DNA of 64,000 nt, taken from positions 6,572,001 to 6,636,000 of the forward strand of contig NC_012522.1 in the NCBI RefSeq assembly GCF_000010805.1, read 5' to 3'. The notes beneath the pieces were generated by a model, which had not been told where the DNA came from, did not search any database, and saw nothing but the letters and a program-made list of their open reading frames with translations. This document shows positions 16,757 to 25,153 of this stretch, one piece after another. The stretch comes from Rhodococcus opacus B4. GTDB taxonomy: Bacteria > Actinomycetota > Actinomycetes > Mycobacteriales > Mycobacteriaceae. The position numbers were made by a program, and so were the translations under genes. Numbering within the stretch: position 1 is the first letter of the stretch; each line of letters begins with the position of its first letter.

Positions 16757-18532
16757 ATGCGTTCTGAAGCACGTTCGACGATCGGTGTGGTCGATGTGGC
16801 CAGGCGGTTGCCTGCCATGATCCCGGAACTGCCGACCATGGCGAAGGGAGTGCTCGGCCTCATCCGGACCCCCGACGCGAAGGAGTCGATCGGCCTGGTC
16901 TTCCAGCGCGCCGCCGCGGCGCACCCGCGCCGCACGTTCCTGCGGTTCGAAGGCGATTCGCTGAGCTACCGGAACGCGAACATCCGCGTGAACCGCTACG
17001 CCCACGTGCTCGCCGACCTCGGTGTGTCGCGCGGGGACGTCGTCGGGATCCTGGGCAAGAACGCCCCCGAGACGCTGCTCATCGCGCTCGCCGCCGTCAA
17101 GCTCGGGGCCACCGCCGGGATGCTGAACCACAATCAGCGCGGAGACGTGCTCGCGCACAGCATCTCGCTGCTCGACAGTCGCGTGCTCGTGGTGTCCGAA
17201 GCGTGCGGCGAGGCCGTGGACTCGCTCGACGAACCGCCCGCCGTGGCCTCGGTGGTGTATTTCGACGACCTCGACCGGCTCGCCGGGAAGGCCGCCGACG
17301 GCAACCCCGAGGTGTGCGAGCAGATCCAGGCGCGGGAGAAGGCCTTCTACATCTTCACCTCCGGCACCACGGGACTGCCGAAGGCCAGCCTGATGAGTCA
17401 CTTCCGCTGGCTCAAGAGCATGTCCGGGCTCGGCAACATGGGGGTCCGGCTGCGCGGCAGCGACGTTCTCTACTGCTGCCTGCCGCTCTATCACAACAAC
17501 GCGCTGACGGTGTCGCTGTCCTCGGTGCTGGGGTCGGGCGCGACACTCGCGCTGGGCAAGCAGTTCTCGGCGTCCAAGTTCTGGGACGACGTCGCACTGA
17601 ACCGGGCCACCGCGTTCACGTACATCGGTGAACTGTGCCGGTACCTGCTGAACCAGCCCGAGAAGCCGGGCGACCGCGACAACGCCGTCCGGCTGATGGT
17701 CGGCAACGGGCTCCGTCCGGAGATCTGGTCCGAGTTCACCACCCGGTTCGGCATCTCCCGGGTTGCCGAGTTCTACGGCGCCAGCGAGTGCAACATCGCG
17801 TTCGTCAACGCGCTCAACGTCGACCGGACGGCAGGCATCTGCCCCCTCCCGCACGCCGTGGTCGAATACGACGAGGACAACGGCTCGCCGCGGCGGCACT
17901 CCGACGGCAGACTGCGCAAGGTCGCCACCGGCGAGGTGGGCCTGCTGCTGTCGAAGGTGACGGACCGGGCACCCTTCGACGGCTACACCGACGAGGAGGC
18001 CACGAACAAGAAACTCGTCCGCGACGCCTTCGGCGACGGCGACTGCTGGTTCGACACCGGAGACCTGGTGCGACGGCAGGGCTGGTCGCACGTCGCGTTC
18101 GTCGACCGGCTCGGCGACACGTTCCGCTGGAAGGGGGAGAACGTCGCGACCACCGAGGTCGAGGGCGCGCTCCTCGCGCATCCGGCGGTCGAGCACGCCG
18201 TCGTGTACGGCGTCGAGATCCCCGGAACCGACGGTCGCGCCGGGATGGCCGCGGTGACCCTGCACGAGAACGAGGACTTCGACGGTTCGGGGGTGGCGGA
18301 GTTGCTGTTCTCGCGGCTGCCGTCGTACGCGGTGCCGCTGTTCGTCCGCGTCGTCGACTCGCTGGAGCAGACGTCGACGTTCAAGAGCCGCAAGGTGGAA
18401 CTCCGCAAGGAGGGCTACGAGGTCGAGGACACCGACACGCTGCACGTGCTGTCCGGCCGCAGCGATGGATACCAGCGTGCGTACGACGGGTATGTCGAGG
18501 AAGTGGCGAAGGGTGCGCTGCCGCGCCCGTGA
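16757..18532 (+). CDS. Long-chain acyl-CoA synthetase (FadD6-like / FATP type)
   Basis: A 591-residue adenylate-forming ligase that activates long fatty acids to acyl-CoA; the M. tuberculosis gene at this place is fadD6 (Rv1206). Motifs are FIFTSGTTGLPKASLMSH (ATP loop, about residue 198), VAEFYGASECNIAF, WFDTGDLVRRQGW and DRLGDTFRWKGENVATTEVE, the last being typical of the very-long-chain/FATP branch rather than of other FadD proteins. The N terminus (DVARRLPAMIPELPTMAKGVLGL) is hydrophobic enough to touch the membrane. TGAGGGG precedes the ATG. The stop codon lies inside a perfect 18-bp hairpin. Confidence 0.92.
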   Translation: MRSEARSTIGVVDVARRLPAMIPELPTMAKGVLGLIRTPDAKESIGLVFQRAAAAHPRRTFLRFEGDSLSYRNANIRVNRYAHVLADLGVSRGDVVGILGKNAPETLLIALAAVKLGATAGMLNHNQRGDVLAHSISLLDSRVLVVSEACGEAVDSLDEPPAVASVVYFDDLDRLAGKAADGNPEVCEQIQAREKAFYIFTSGTTGLPKASLMSHFRWLKSMSGLGNMGVRLRGSDVLYCCLPLYHNNALTVSLSSVLGSGATLALGKQFSASKFWDDVALNRATAFTYIGELCRYLLNQPEKPGDRDNAVRLMVGNGLRPEIWSEFTTRFGISRVAEFYGASECNIAFVNALNVDRTAGICPLPHAVVEYDEDNGSPRRHSDGRLRKVATGEVGLLLSKVTDRAPFDGYTDEEATNKKLVRDAFGDGDCWFDTGDLVRRQGWSHVAFVDRLGDTFRWKGENVATTEVEGALLAHPAVEHAVVYGVEIPGTDGRAGMAAVTLHENEDFDGSGVAELLFSRLPSYAVPLFVRVVDSLEQTSTFKSRKVELRKEGYEVEDTDTLHVLSGRSDGYQRAYDGYVEEVAKGALPRP

Positions 18533-18585
18533 GTACTTGTCAACCGCCCGACGTCAACAAGTACTCACGGGCGCCGAAGGCGCCC
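18523..18585 (+). terminator. Long perfect hairpin followed by an overlapping GAA-loop hairpin
   Basis: An 18-bp perfect inverted repeat has arms at 18523-18540 and 18557-18574 (left arm GCGCCCGTGAGTACTTGT) around a 16-base loop. A second hairpin, GGGCGCC-GAA-GGCGCCC (18569-18585), uses the last six bases of the first right arm, so the two structures exclude each other. The left arm contains the fadD6-like stop codon. No T run follows. It lies 18 bases before the folP2-like start and could be a terminator, an attenuator or a dispersed palindromic repeat. Confidence 0.6.
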
Positions 18586-18602
18586 ATGTCAATATTGGTG
18601 CC

Positions 18603-19502
18603 ATGGCCGACAGAGACGTACCGCCCGCGCCCGACCGTCCGTCCTCCACGCTGTGCGGACGGCCTGTGGCGGTCGACCGCGCGCTGGTGATGGCCATCGT
18701 GAACCGGACACCCGATTCGTTCTACGACCGCGGTGCCACGTTCACCGACTCCGCGGCCATGGCGGCGGTCGAGCGGGCCGTGGACGAGGGTGCCGACCTC
18801 GTCGACATCGGCGGCGTGAAGGCCGGTCCGGGCGACGTCGTCGACTCGGCGGAGGAGATCCGGCGGGTGGTGCCGTTCGTCGCCGCGATCCGCGGGCGCT
18901 ATCCCGAGTTGCTCGTCAGCGTCGACACCTGGCGCGCCGACGTGGCCCGGCTGGCCGTCGCCGAGGGCGCCGACCTGATCAACGACACGTGGGCCGGCGC
19001 CGACCCGGCGCTCGTCGAGGTGGCCGCGGAGACGGGTGCCGGCATCGTCTGTTCGCACACCGGGGGAGCGGTCCCCCGGACCCGGCCGTTCCGTGTCCGC
19101 TACTCCGACGTCGTCGCGGACGTCCTCGAGGAAGTGGTGGCGGCCGCCGAGAACGCGGCCCGGCTGGGGGTGCCCGCCGACTCGATCCTCATCGATCCGA
19201 CCCACGATTTCGGGAAAAACACCTATCACGGGCTCGAGTTGTTGCGGCGAGTGGAAGATCTTGTAAATACGGGATGGCCAGTGCTCATGGCGCTGAGCAA
19301 CAAGGACTTCGTCGGGGAGACTCTAGGGGTAGATCTCGTCGAGCGGTTGGAGGGAACATTGGCAGCGACAGCTATGGCCGCCGCAGGAGGCGCCCGAGTC
19401 TTCCGTGTCCACGAAGTTGCCCCCACGCGTCGAGTGGTGGACATGGTGGCCGCGATCCAGGGCCGGCGCGCCCCGTCCCGCACCGTGCGGGGGCTGGCAT
19501 GA
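18603..19502 (+). CDS. folP2: Dihydropteroate-synthase paralog (FolP2-like)
   Basis: A 299-residue TIM-barrel protein of the dihydropteroate synthase family, which joins p-aminobenzoate to dihydropterin pyrophosphate. It keeps MAIVNRTPDSFYDRG (31-44) in place of the canonical G-I-L-N-V-T-P-D-S-F motif, VDIGGVKAGPG in place of the usual D-I-G-G-E-S-T-R-P, and LINDTWAG. The loss of the S-T-R pterin/pABA loop resembles the M. tuberculosis paralog FolP2 (Rv1207), which sits at the same place and is reported not to complement DHPS. A role in folate synthesis is therefore doubtful. ATG 18603 starts right after the hairpin pair; the stop overlaps the gpgS start (ATGA). Confidence 0.85.
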   Translation: MADRDVPPAPDRPSSTLCGRPVAVDRALVMAIVNRTPDSFYDRGATFTDSAAMAAVERAVDEGADLVDIGGVKAGPGDVVDSAEEIRRVVPFVAAIRGRYPELLVSVDTWRADVARLAVAEGADLINDTWAGADPALVEVAAETGAGIVCSHTGGAVPRTRPFRVRYSDVVADVLEEVVAAAENAARLGVPADSILIDPTHDFGKNTYHGLELLRRVEDLVNTGWPVLMALSNKDFVGETLGVDLVERLEGTLAATAMAAAGGARVFRVHEVAPTRRVVDMVAAIQGRRAPSRTVRGLA

Positions 19503-20458
19503 GTGCGGTGGGGGCCCGGGCGGCCCGCACGATGTTGGCGGAGGAGCGCGCCCCGCGGTCCTGGGCCGAGGCGAACAGCTGGGACCAGCCGTCGTGGAGC
19601 ATCGCCGAACTCGAACGGGCCAAGGCGGGGCGCACCGTGTCGGTGGTCCTGCCGGCGCTCAACGAGGAGGAGACCGTCGCCGCGGTCGTGGACACGATCC
19701 ACCCGTTGCTCGGTGGCCTGGTGGACGAGTTGATCGTGCTCGATTCGGGCTCGACGGATCTGACGGCGGAACGCGCACGCGCGGCCGGCGCCACGGTGAT
19801 CAGCCGGGAGGAGGCGGTGCCCGCTTTCCCGCCCGTCGCGGGTAAGGGCGAGGTGCTGTGGCGTTCCGTCGCCGCGAGCACCGGCGATCTCATCGCCTTC
19901 GTCGACTCGGACCTCATCAACCCCGATCCGGCGTTCGTCCCGAAACTGCTCGGACCGCTGCTGACGGCCGACGGCATCCATCTCGTGAAGGGCTACTACC
20001 GGCGTCCGCTCCGGCTCAGCGGCACGGAGGACGCCAACGGCGGCGGCCGGGTGACGGAACTCGTGGCGCGCCCGATGCTGGCGTCGCTCCGGCCGGAACT
20101 GACGTGCGTGCTGCAGCCGCTGGGCGGCGAATACGCCGGCACCCGGGAGCTGTTGTCGGCGGTTCCGTTCGCGCCCGGCTACGGCGTCGAGATCGGGCTG
20201 CTGCTCGACACGTACGACCGTCTCGGTCTCGGTGCGATCGGCCAGGTCAATCTGGGGGTCCGCAAGCACCGGAACCGTCCGCTGTCCGAACTCGGTGTGA
20301 TGAGCAGGCAGATCATCGGCACGATGATGCGGCGCTGCGGGGTGCCCGACTCGGGGGCGGGTCTGACCCAGTTCCTGGTCGACGGCGACTCCTTCGTGCC
20401 GACGACGACGGACGTCGCGTTGGCCGATCGTCCGCCGATGAACACGGTGTGCCCCTGA
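19499..20458 (+). CDS. gpgS: Glucosyl-3-phosphoglycerate synthase
   Basis: GT81 retaining glycosyltransferase that moves glucose from UDP-glucose to 3-phosphoglycerate, the first step toward glucosylglycerate and the methylglucose lipopolysaccharides of mycobacteria and relatives. The 319 residues show VSVVLPALNEEETV (nucleotide-sugar fold), LIVLDSGSTDLT, PVAGKGEVLWRS and the metal-binding DSD (136-138) in AFVDSDLIN, with RKHRNRPLSEL downstream as the phosphoglycerate/active site region. ATG 19499 overlaps the folP2-like stop. M. tuberculosis GpgS is Rv1208 in the same position. glgC and glgA/glgM nearby provide related glucan chemistry. Confidence 0.94.
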   Translation: MSAVGARAARTMLAEERAPRSWAEANSWDQPSWSIAELERAKAGRTVSVVLPALNEEETVAAVVDTIHPLLGGLVDELIVLDSGSTDLTAERARAAGATVISREEAVPAFPPVAGKGEVLWRSVAASTGDLIAFVDSDLINPDPAFVPKLLGPLLTADGIHLVKGYYRRPLRLSGTEDANGGGRVTELVARPMLASLRPELTCVLQPLGGEYAGTRELLSAVPFAPGYGVEIGLLLDTYDRLGLGAIGQVNLGVRKHRNRPLSELGVMSRQIIGTMMRRCGVPDSGAGLTQFLVDGDSFVPTTTDVALADRPPMNTVCP

Positions 20459-20510
20459 CCGGGCGTACCTGACGCGGGAGGCTGTCGGACGTCCGTGACA
20501 GGATCGGAGC

Positions 20511-20822
20511 ATGGTGACAGCCCTGCTCTATCTGCTCGTCATGGCGTTCGTCGGCGCGATGCTGTTCCTCGCCGCCAGTGCGGTGTTCGGCCGTTCCGAG
20601 GAACTCGCGCCGCTCCCGCCCGGCACCACACTCACGACCCTGCCCGCCGACGGTGTGACGGGCGCCGACGTGGAGGCGTTGCGATTCCAGCAGACGCTGC
20701 GGGGCTACAAGGCGAGCGAGGTCGACTGGGCGCTGGCCCGGCTCGGACGCGAAATCGATTCGCTGCGTGAGCAGTTGGCGGCGGTCGAAGCCGCGTCCGA
20801 AGATCCGGGGGACGCCCGGTGA
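20511..20822 (+). CDS. Small DivIVA-domain membrane protein
   Basis: A 103-residue protein with one N-terminal membrane helix (about 3-23) and a cytoplasmic part containing VEALRFQQTLRGYKASEVDWALARLGREIDSLREQL (split here for reading: the F-x-x-x-L-R-G-Y-x-x-x-E-V-D core at about 59-74, then a coiled coil). This is the DivIVA/Wag31 dimerisation motif that recognises curved membrane. It is the counterpart of Rv1209, next to tag in M. tuberculosis. A role in cell-pole or septum organisation is inferred. The start ATG has CAGGAT six bases upstream, a weak leaderless -10. The stop overlaps the tag GTG. Confidence 0.82.
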   Translation: MVTALLYLLVMAFVGAMLFLAASAVFGRSEELAPLPPGTTLTTLPADGVTGADVEALRFQQTLRGYKASEVDWALARLGREIDSLREQLAAVEAASEDPGDAR

Positions 20823-21391
20823 GCGCCGACGACAGGGTGCGGTGCGCGTGGGCGGTCGACTCGGACGGGTCCAGCCTGTACCGCGACTACCACGATCTCG
20901 AGTGGGGTCGCCCGCTGCACGGCCGCGACGAACTCTACGAACGGCTGTGCCTCGAAGCGTTCCAGTCCGGACTGTCGTGGATCACGATTCTCCGCAAGCG
21001 CGAGGCCTTCCGGGCCGCGTTCGCCGGCTTCGATCCGGAGGCGGTCGCGCGGTACACGGAACGGGACGTGGAGCGTCTGCTGGGGGACGCATCGATCGTC
21101 CGGAACCGGGCCAAGATCGAGGCGTCGGTGAGCAACGCGCGGGCCCTGCTGGAGTTGTCGGACACCGACCTGGACACGCTGCTGTGGTCGTTCGCCCCGC
21201 CGCCGCGCCCGAGCCGTCCGGCCACCGTGAACGACGTCCCTGCGGTCACGCCCGAGTCCACCGCGATGGCGAAGGAATTGAAGCGCCGGGGTTTCAAATT
21301 TGTGGGCCCTACCACCGCTTATGCACTCATGCAGGCCACCGGGATGGTGGACGACCACGTCGTCGGGTGCTGGGTCCCGGCCACTGCCTGA
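20819..21391 (+). CDS. tag: DNA-3-methyladenine glycosylase I
   Basis: Removes 3-methyladenine from alkylated DNA, starting base-excision repair in the cytoplasm. The 190 residues contain the family hallmarks RCAWAVDS (zinc Cys), YHDLEWGRP, LEAFQSGLSWITILRKREAFR with the catalytic glutamate in LEAFQ, FAGFDPE, SIVRNRAKIEA and the C-terminal HVVGCW zinc ligands. The GTG start overlaps the stop of the DivIVA-domain gene by four bases. It is named tagA (Rv1210) in M. tuberculosis. Confidence 0.95.
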   Translation: MSADDRVRCAWAVDSDGSSLYRDYHDLEWGRPLHGRDELYERLCLEAFQSGLSWITILRKREAFRAAFAGFDPEAVARYTERDVERLLGDASIVRNRAKIEASVSNARALLELSDTDLDTLLWSFAPPPRPSRPATVNDVPAVTPESTAMAKELKRRGFKFVGPTTAYALMQATGMVDDHVVGCWVPATA

Positions 21392-21541
21392 ACTGCCGGT
21401 GAACCTGCCTATTTGTGACTCAGGTTCCCGGTACTCGTGTCCATAGGGAAGAATGGATGTCACAAGCCTCGCCGAGTGTTGGCGGGGTGCCAAATTTTGT
21501 CGAGGCGCAAGCAGGCAGCGCAGATCTGGAGGGAGCAGAGG

Positions 21542-21709
21542 ATGGCGGCCATGAAGCCCCGGACCGGGGACGGTCCCCTCGAAGCAACCAAAGAGGGACG
21601 AGGAATCGTCATGCGGGTTCCGCTCGAGGGTGGTGGACGTCTGGTTGTCGAGCTCACCCCGGAGGAAGCTGCCGCACTCGGTGAAGAGCTCAAGGGCGTC
21701 ACCAGCTAG
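21542..21709 (+). CDS. DUF3117 small conserved protein
   Basis: A 55-residue protein (MAAMKPRTGDGPLEATKE at the start, ELTPEEAAALGEELKGV at the end) found across actinobacteria; the M. tuberculosis counterpart is Rv1211. No function is known to me. The ATG 21542 follows a clear GGAGGGAG ribosome site, and the 150 bases upstream hold a likely promoter and a stem near 21470-21490 (CCTCGCC...GGCGGGG). Longer in-frame starts give no family similarity. Confidence 0.88.
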   Translation: MAAMKPRTGDGPLEATKEGRGIVMRVPLEGGGRLVVELTPEEAAALGEELKGVTS

Positions 21710-21799
21710 TCGAGTGCGGAGAGAACCTCACAGGGCAGGCCCCGTCGCCGTTGTCGGTGCGGGGCCTGCTCCGTGTCCGGAACAGGGAGGCGAACGTTC

Positions 21800-22636
21800 G
21801 TGCTGGCCGATGTGACCGACCTGCTGGCCTGCCCGCAGTGCCGGTCGGGGGTGGAACTCGACGAAGGCACGATCCTGTGCGACGCAGGACACACCTTCGA
21901 CGTGGCGCGTCAGGGCTACGTCACCCTGATGACCGGGGCCGGTGGCAAGTTCGACGGCGACAGCCCCGAAATGATCGCCGCACGTGCGGACTTCCTCGCC
22001 GGCGGCAGCTTCGACCCGCTGATGGATGCCGTCGCCGACGCGGTGGTGGCGGGCGCCGGGGACGATCCCCGGATCCTCGAGATCGGCGCGGGCACAGGCC
22101 ACTACCTGGCGCGTGTCCTCGACGCCGCCCCGGCCGGCCGGGGAATCGGGCTGGACGTGTCCAAGTACGCGGCCCGTCGCATCGCCAGGGCCCACCCGCG
22201 TGCCGGGGCGGTGGTTGCCGACGTGTGGCAACACCTTCCGGTGCGTGACCACGTCCTCAGTCATGTCCTGTGCGTGTTCGCGCCCCGCAACGCCGACGAG
22301 GCGCACCGGGTGCTGGCCGAGCACGGCTCCCTGGTGGTCCTCACGCCCACGGACCGGCATCTGGGGGAACTGGTGGACCTGCTCGGCATGGTCCGGGTGG
22401 ACGACCGCAAGGTCGAGCGGCTCGGGGCCGCGATGTCCGGGCGGTTCGAGCGCACCGACCACGTGGCCGTGGAGTATCCGATGTCGTTGTCGCACCTCGA
22501 CGTGACGCGCCTGGTCGGGATGGGGCCGTCGGCGCGGCACCTGACACCCGACCGGCTCGCATCCTCGATCGCCGCGCTGCCGCAGGAATATCCCGTGACG
22601 GCGTCGGTGACCGTGTCCACCTACACACGGCTCTGA
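21800..22636 (+). CDS. RlmA-like 23S rRNA (guanine-N1)-methyltransferase
   Basis: A 278-residue SAM-dependent methyltransferase. The N terminus has a zinc site of the RlmA type, Cys11-x2-Cys14, Cys27 and His31 (ACPQCRSG, LCDAGHTFD), followed by ARQGYVTLM and a class I Rossmann domain with ILEIGAGTGHYL. E. coli RlmA modifies G745 and the Gram-positive TlrB/RlmAII modifies G748 of 23S rRNA; which applies here, or a different target, is unknown. GTG 21800 is chosen because AGGGAGG lies seven bases upstream; GTG 21773 has none. It is convergent with glgA/glgM. Confidence 0.83.
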   Translation: MLADVTDLLACPQCRSGVELDEGTILCDAGHTFDVARQGYVTLMTGAGGKFDGDSPEMIAARADFLAGGSFDPLMDAVADAVVAGAGDDPRILEIGAGTGHYLARVLDAAPAGRGIGLDVSKYAARRIARAHPRAGAVVADVWQHLPVRDHVLSHVLCVFAPRNADEAHRVLAEHGSLVVLTPTDRHLGELVDLLGMVRVDDRKVERLGAAMSGRFERTDHVAVEYPMSLSHLDVTRLVGMGPSARHLTPDRLASSIAALPQEYPVTASVTVSTYTRL

Positions 22637-22646
22637 AGCGTCTCCG

Positions 22647-23816
22647 TCAGCGGCGCGACAGCGCGTCCTGGTAGACGTCGAGGGTCTGTTGCGCGATGGC
22701 CGCCCAGGAGAACTCGGCGATCGCCCGCGCCCGCCCCGCCTTGCCCATGGCCTCGGCGGTGCCGACGTCGGAGGCGATCGCGTTGACCGACTCGGCCAGC
22801 GCCTGCTCGAACGCCTCCGGCTCGTACGAGTTGTAGTGCACCAGACGGCCGGTGACCCCGTCGTCCACCACCTCCGGGATGCCTCCGACATCGGATGCCA
22901 CGACCGCGGTCTCGCAGGCCATGGCCTCGAGGTTCACGATCCCCAGCGGCTCGTACACGGACGGGCACACGAAGACGGTTGCGGCCGACAGGATTTCCCG
23001 CACCTGTTCGGTGGGGAGCATCTCGCGCACCCAGAACACGTTGCCGCGGTGCGCCGCGAGGGCGGCGACGGCCTGCTCGGTCTCGGCGGCGATCTCCGGG
23101 GTGTCGGGGGCGCCGGCGCACAGCACCAACTGGATCTCGGGCGCGAAGTGGTGTGCTGCGGCGATCAGATGACCGACGCCCTTCTGCCGCGTGATGCGGC
23201 CGACGAACGCCACCATCGGCTGGTCCGGGTCGACTCCGATCTTCGTCAGCGCGGACTGCCCATGACCTGCCGGACCCGCGTGCCAGACGGACGTGTCGAT
23301 CCCGTTGCGCACCACGTGGACCCGGTGCGGGTCGACGAACGGGTACGCGTCGAGGACGTCGAGTCGCATGCCGGCGCTCACGGCGATCACTGCGTCTGCG
23401 TGCTCCACCGCGTTGCGCTCGGACCACGACGAGATGCGGTAGCCGCCGCCCAGCTGCTCCGCCTTCCAGGGCCTGCGCGGCTCGAGGGAGTGGGCGGTGA
23501 GGATGTGCGGCACGTCGTACAGCGCGGACGCCAGGTGGCCGGCGAGGCCGGTGTACCAGGTGTGGGAGTGCACGACGTCGGCGCCCGTCGCGGCGTCCGC
23601 CATGCGCAGTTCGGCGGACAGCGTCGCGAGCGCCGGATTGGCCCCCGCCAGCGCGGGATCGGGGGTGTGGACGACCGCCCCGACGCGCGGAGCGCCCATA
23701 CAGTGCACGTCCACCTCGCACAGCTGCTTCAACTGAGCAACCAGTTCGGTGACGTGTACACCCGCACCGCCATAGATCTCCGGTGGGTATTCCTTGGTCA
23801 TCATCGCCACCCGCAC
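22647..23816 (-). CDS. glgM: Glycogen synthase / alpha-maltose-1-phosphate synthase
   Basis: GT4 glycosyltransferase of 389 residues. It begins MRVAMMTKEYPPEIYGGAG, has VHSHTWYTGLAG, SLEPRRPWK, the GRITRQKGVGHLI phosphate-sugar loop and the EPLGIVNLEAMACE acceptor motif with both catalytic glutamates. The M. tuberculosis enzyme at this place (Rv1212c, GlgA/GlgM) makes maltose-1-phosphate from ADP-glucose for the GlgE pathway as well as glucan. ADP-glucose would come from GlgC, encoded divergently 121 bases away. GTG 23816 is preferred over upstream starts because TACGTT lies six bases upstream and the family N terminus begins there. Older name: glgA. Confidence 0.9.
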   Translation of the reverse strand: MRVAMMTKEYPPEIYGGAGVHVTELVAQLKQLCEVDVHCMGAPRVGAVVHTPDPALAGANPALATLSAELRMADAATGADVVHSHTWYTGLAGHLASALYDVPHILTAHSLEPRRPWKAEQLGGGYRISSWSERNAVEHADAVIAVSAGMRLDVLDAYPFVDPHRVHVVRNGIDTSVWHAGPAGHGQSALTKIGVDPDQPMVAFVGRITRQKGVGHLIAAAHHFAPEIQLVLCAGAPDTPEIAAETEQAVAALAAHRGNVFWVREMLPTEQVREILSAATVFVCPSVYEPLGIVNLEAMACETAVVASDVGGIPEVVDDGVTGRLVHYNSYEPEAFEQALAESVNAIASDVGTAEAMGKAGRARAIAEFSWAAIAQQTLDVYQDALSRR

Positions 23817-23937
23817 CGGCCTAACGTAGCCGTCCGGGCGGCTTCGGGCCACCGCTCTCGGACACATTCGGGTATCGGAGAAATTGTGAGTCGGCGCTTC
23901 GCTGGCGGGGGGAGTGGCCGCCCGATAGGTTGACAGG
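23817..23937. promoter_or_regulatory. Divergent leaderless promoters of glgM and glgC
   Basis: On the minus strand TACGTT (23828-23823) lies six bases before the glgM GTG; on the plus strand TAGGTT (23926-23931) lies six bases before the glgC GTG. Both transcripts should therefore be leaderless, and the roughly 95 bases between the two -10 boxes must hold both -35 elements and any shared control site. Confidence 0.5.
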
Positions 23938-25152
23938 GTGAGGAGCCAGCCACATGTGCTTGGAATCGTGCTCGCCGGCGGCGAGGGCAAACGTCTCTAT
24001 CCGCTCACCGCGGATCGGGCGAAGCCCGCTGTGCCTTTCGGAGGCGCCTACCGGTTGATCGATTTCGTGCTCAGCAATTTGGTCAATGCGGGATACCTCC
24101 GCCTGTGTGTTCTGACGCAGTACAAGTCGCATTCGTTGGACCGCCACATTTCTCAGACGTGGCGACTGTCCGGGTTCGCGGGTGAATACATCACTCCCGT
24201 TCCCGCGCAGCAACGTCTGGGCCCGCGCTGGTACACCGGCAGTGCCGATGCGATCCTGCAGTCGCTGAACCTCGTCTACGACGAGGACCCCGAGTACATC
24301 GTCGTGTTCGGTGCCGACCACGTGTACCGGATGGACCCGGAGCAGATGGTGCAGCACCACATCGAATCGGGCGCCGGGGTGACGGTGGCAGGGATCCGGG
24401 TGCCGCGCAGCGAGGCGTTCGCGTTCGGCTGCATCGACAGCGACGAGTCGGGCCGCATCGTGCAGTTCCTCGAGAAGCCGGCGCATCCGCCGGGGACCCC
24501 GGACGACCCCAACATGACGTTCGCGTCGATGGGTAACTACGTGTTCACCACCAAGGTGCTCGTCGACGCCATCCGGGCCGACTCCGAGAACTCCGATTCC
24601 GACCACGACATGGGCGGCGACATCATCCCCGCGCTCGTCGAGGCGGGCGAGGCCTCCGTGTACGACTTCAAGGACAACGTCGTCCCCGGGGCCACCGACC
24701 GGGACCGGGGCTACTGGCGGGACGTGGGAACGCTCGACGCGTTCTACGACGCCCACATGGATCTCGTGTCGGTCCACCCCATCTTCAACCTCTACAACCG
24801 GCGCTGGCCGATCCGCGGCGAGACGGAGAACCTGGCGCCCGCCAAGTTCGTGCAGGGCGGCCTCGCGCAGGAGTCCGTGGTCGGGGCCGGCTGCATCCTG
24901 TCGGCGGCCACGGTGCGCAACTCCGTGCTCAGCTCCAATGTGATGGTCGACAGCGGCGCGACCGTGGAGGGCAGCGTCCTCATGCCGGGTGTGCGCATCG
25001 GCAAGGGCGCCGTCGTGCGCCGCGCGATCCTCGACAAGAACGTGGTCGTCGGCGACGGGGAGATAATCGGCGTCGACCTCGAGCGCGACAAGCAGCGCTT
25101 CGCCGTGAGCAACGGCGGAGTCGTCGCCATCGGCAAGGGCGTGTGGATCTAG
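23938..25152 (+). CDS. glgC: Glucose-1-phosphate adenylyltransferase (ADP-glucose pyrophosphorylase)
   Basis: Makes ADP-glucose from glucose-1-phosphate and ATP, the committed step for glycogen and, in this group, for maltose-1-phosphate and capsular glucan. The 404 residues have the nucleotidyltransferase signature GIVLAGGEGKRLYPLTADRAKPAVPFGG (start near residue 9), the catalytic Asp in VVFGADHVYRMD, FLEKPAHPPG and YWRDVGTLDAFYDAH, plus a C-terminal left-handed beta-helix that carries allosteric sites. It is the counterpart of Rv1213 and is divergent from glgM. Confidence 0.96.
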   Translation: MRSQPHVLGIVLAGGEGKRLYPLTADRAKPAVPFGGAYRLIDFVLSNLVNAGYLRLCVLTQYKSHSLDRHISQTWRLSGFAGEYITPVPAQQRLGPRWYTGSADAILQSLNLVYDEDPEYIVVFGADHVYRMDPEQMVQHHIESGAGVTVAGIRVPRSEAFAFGCIDSDESGRIVQFLEKPAHPPGTPDDPNMTFASMGNYVFTTKVLVDAIRADSENSDSDHDMGGDIIPALVEAGEASVYDFKDNVVPGATDRDRGYWRDVGTLDAFYDAHMDLVSVHPIFNLYNRRWPIRGETENLAPAKFVQGGLAQESVVGAGCILSAATVRNSVLSSNVMVDSGATVEGSVLMPGVRIGKGAVVRRAILDKNVVVGDGEIIGVDLERDKQRFAVSNGGVVAIGKGVWI

Positions 25153-25153
25153 C

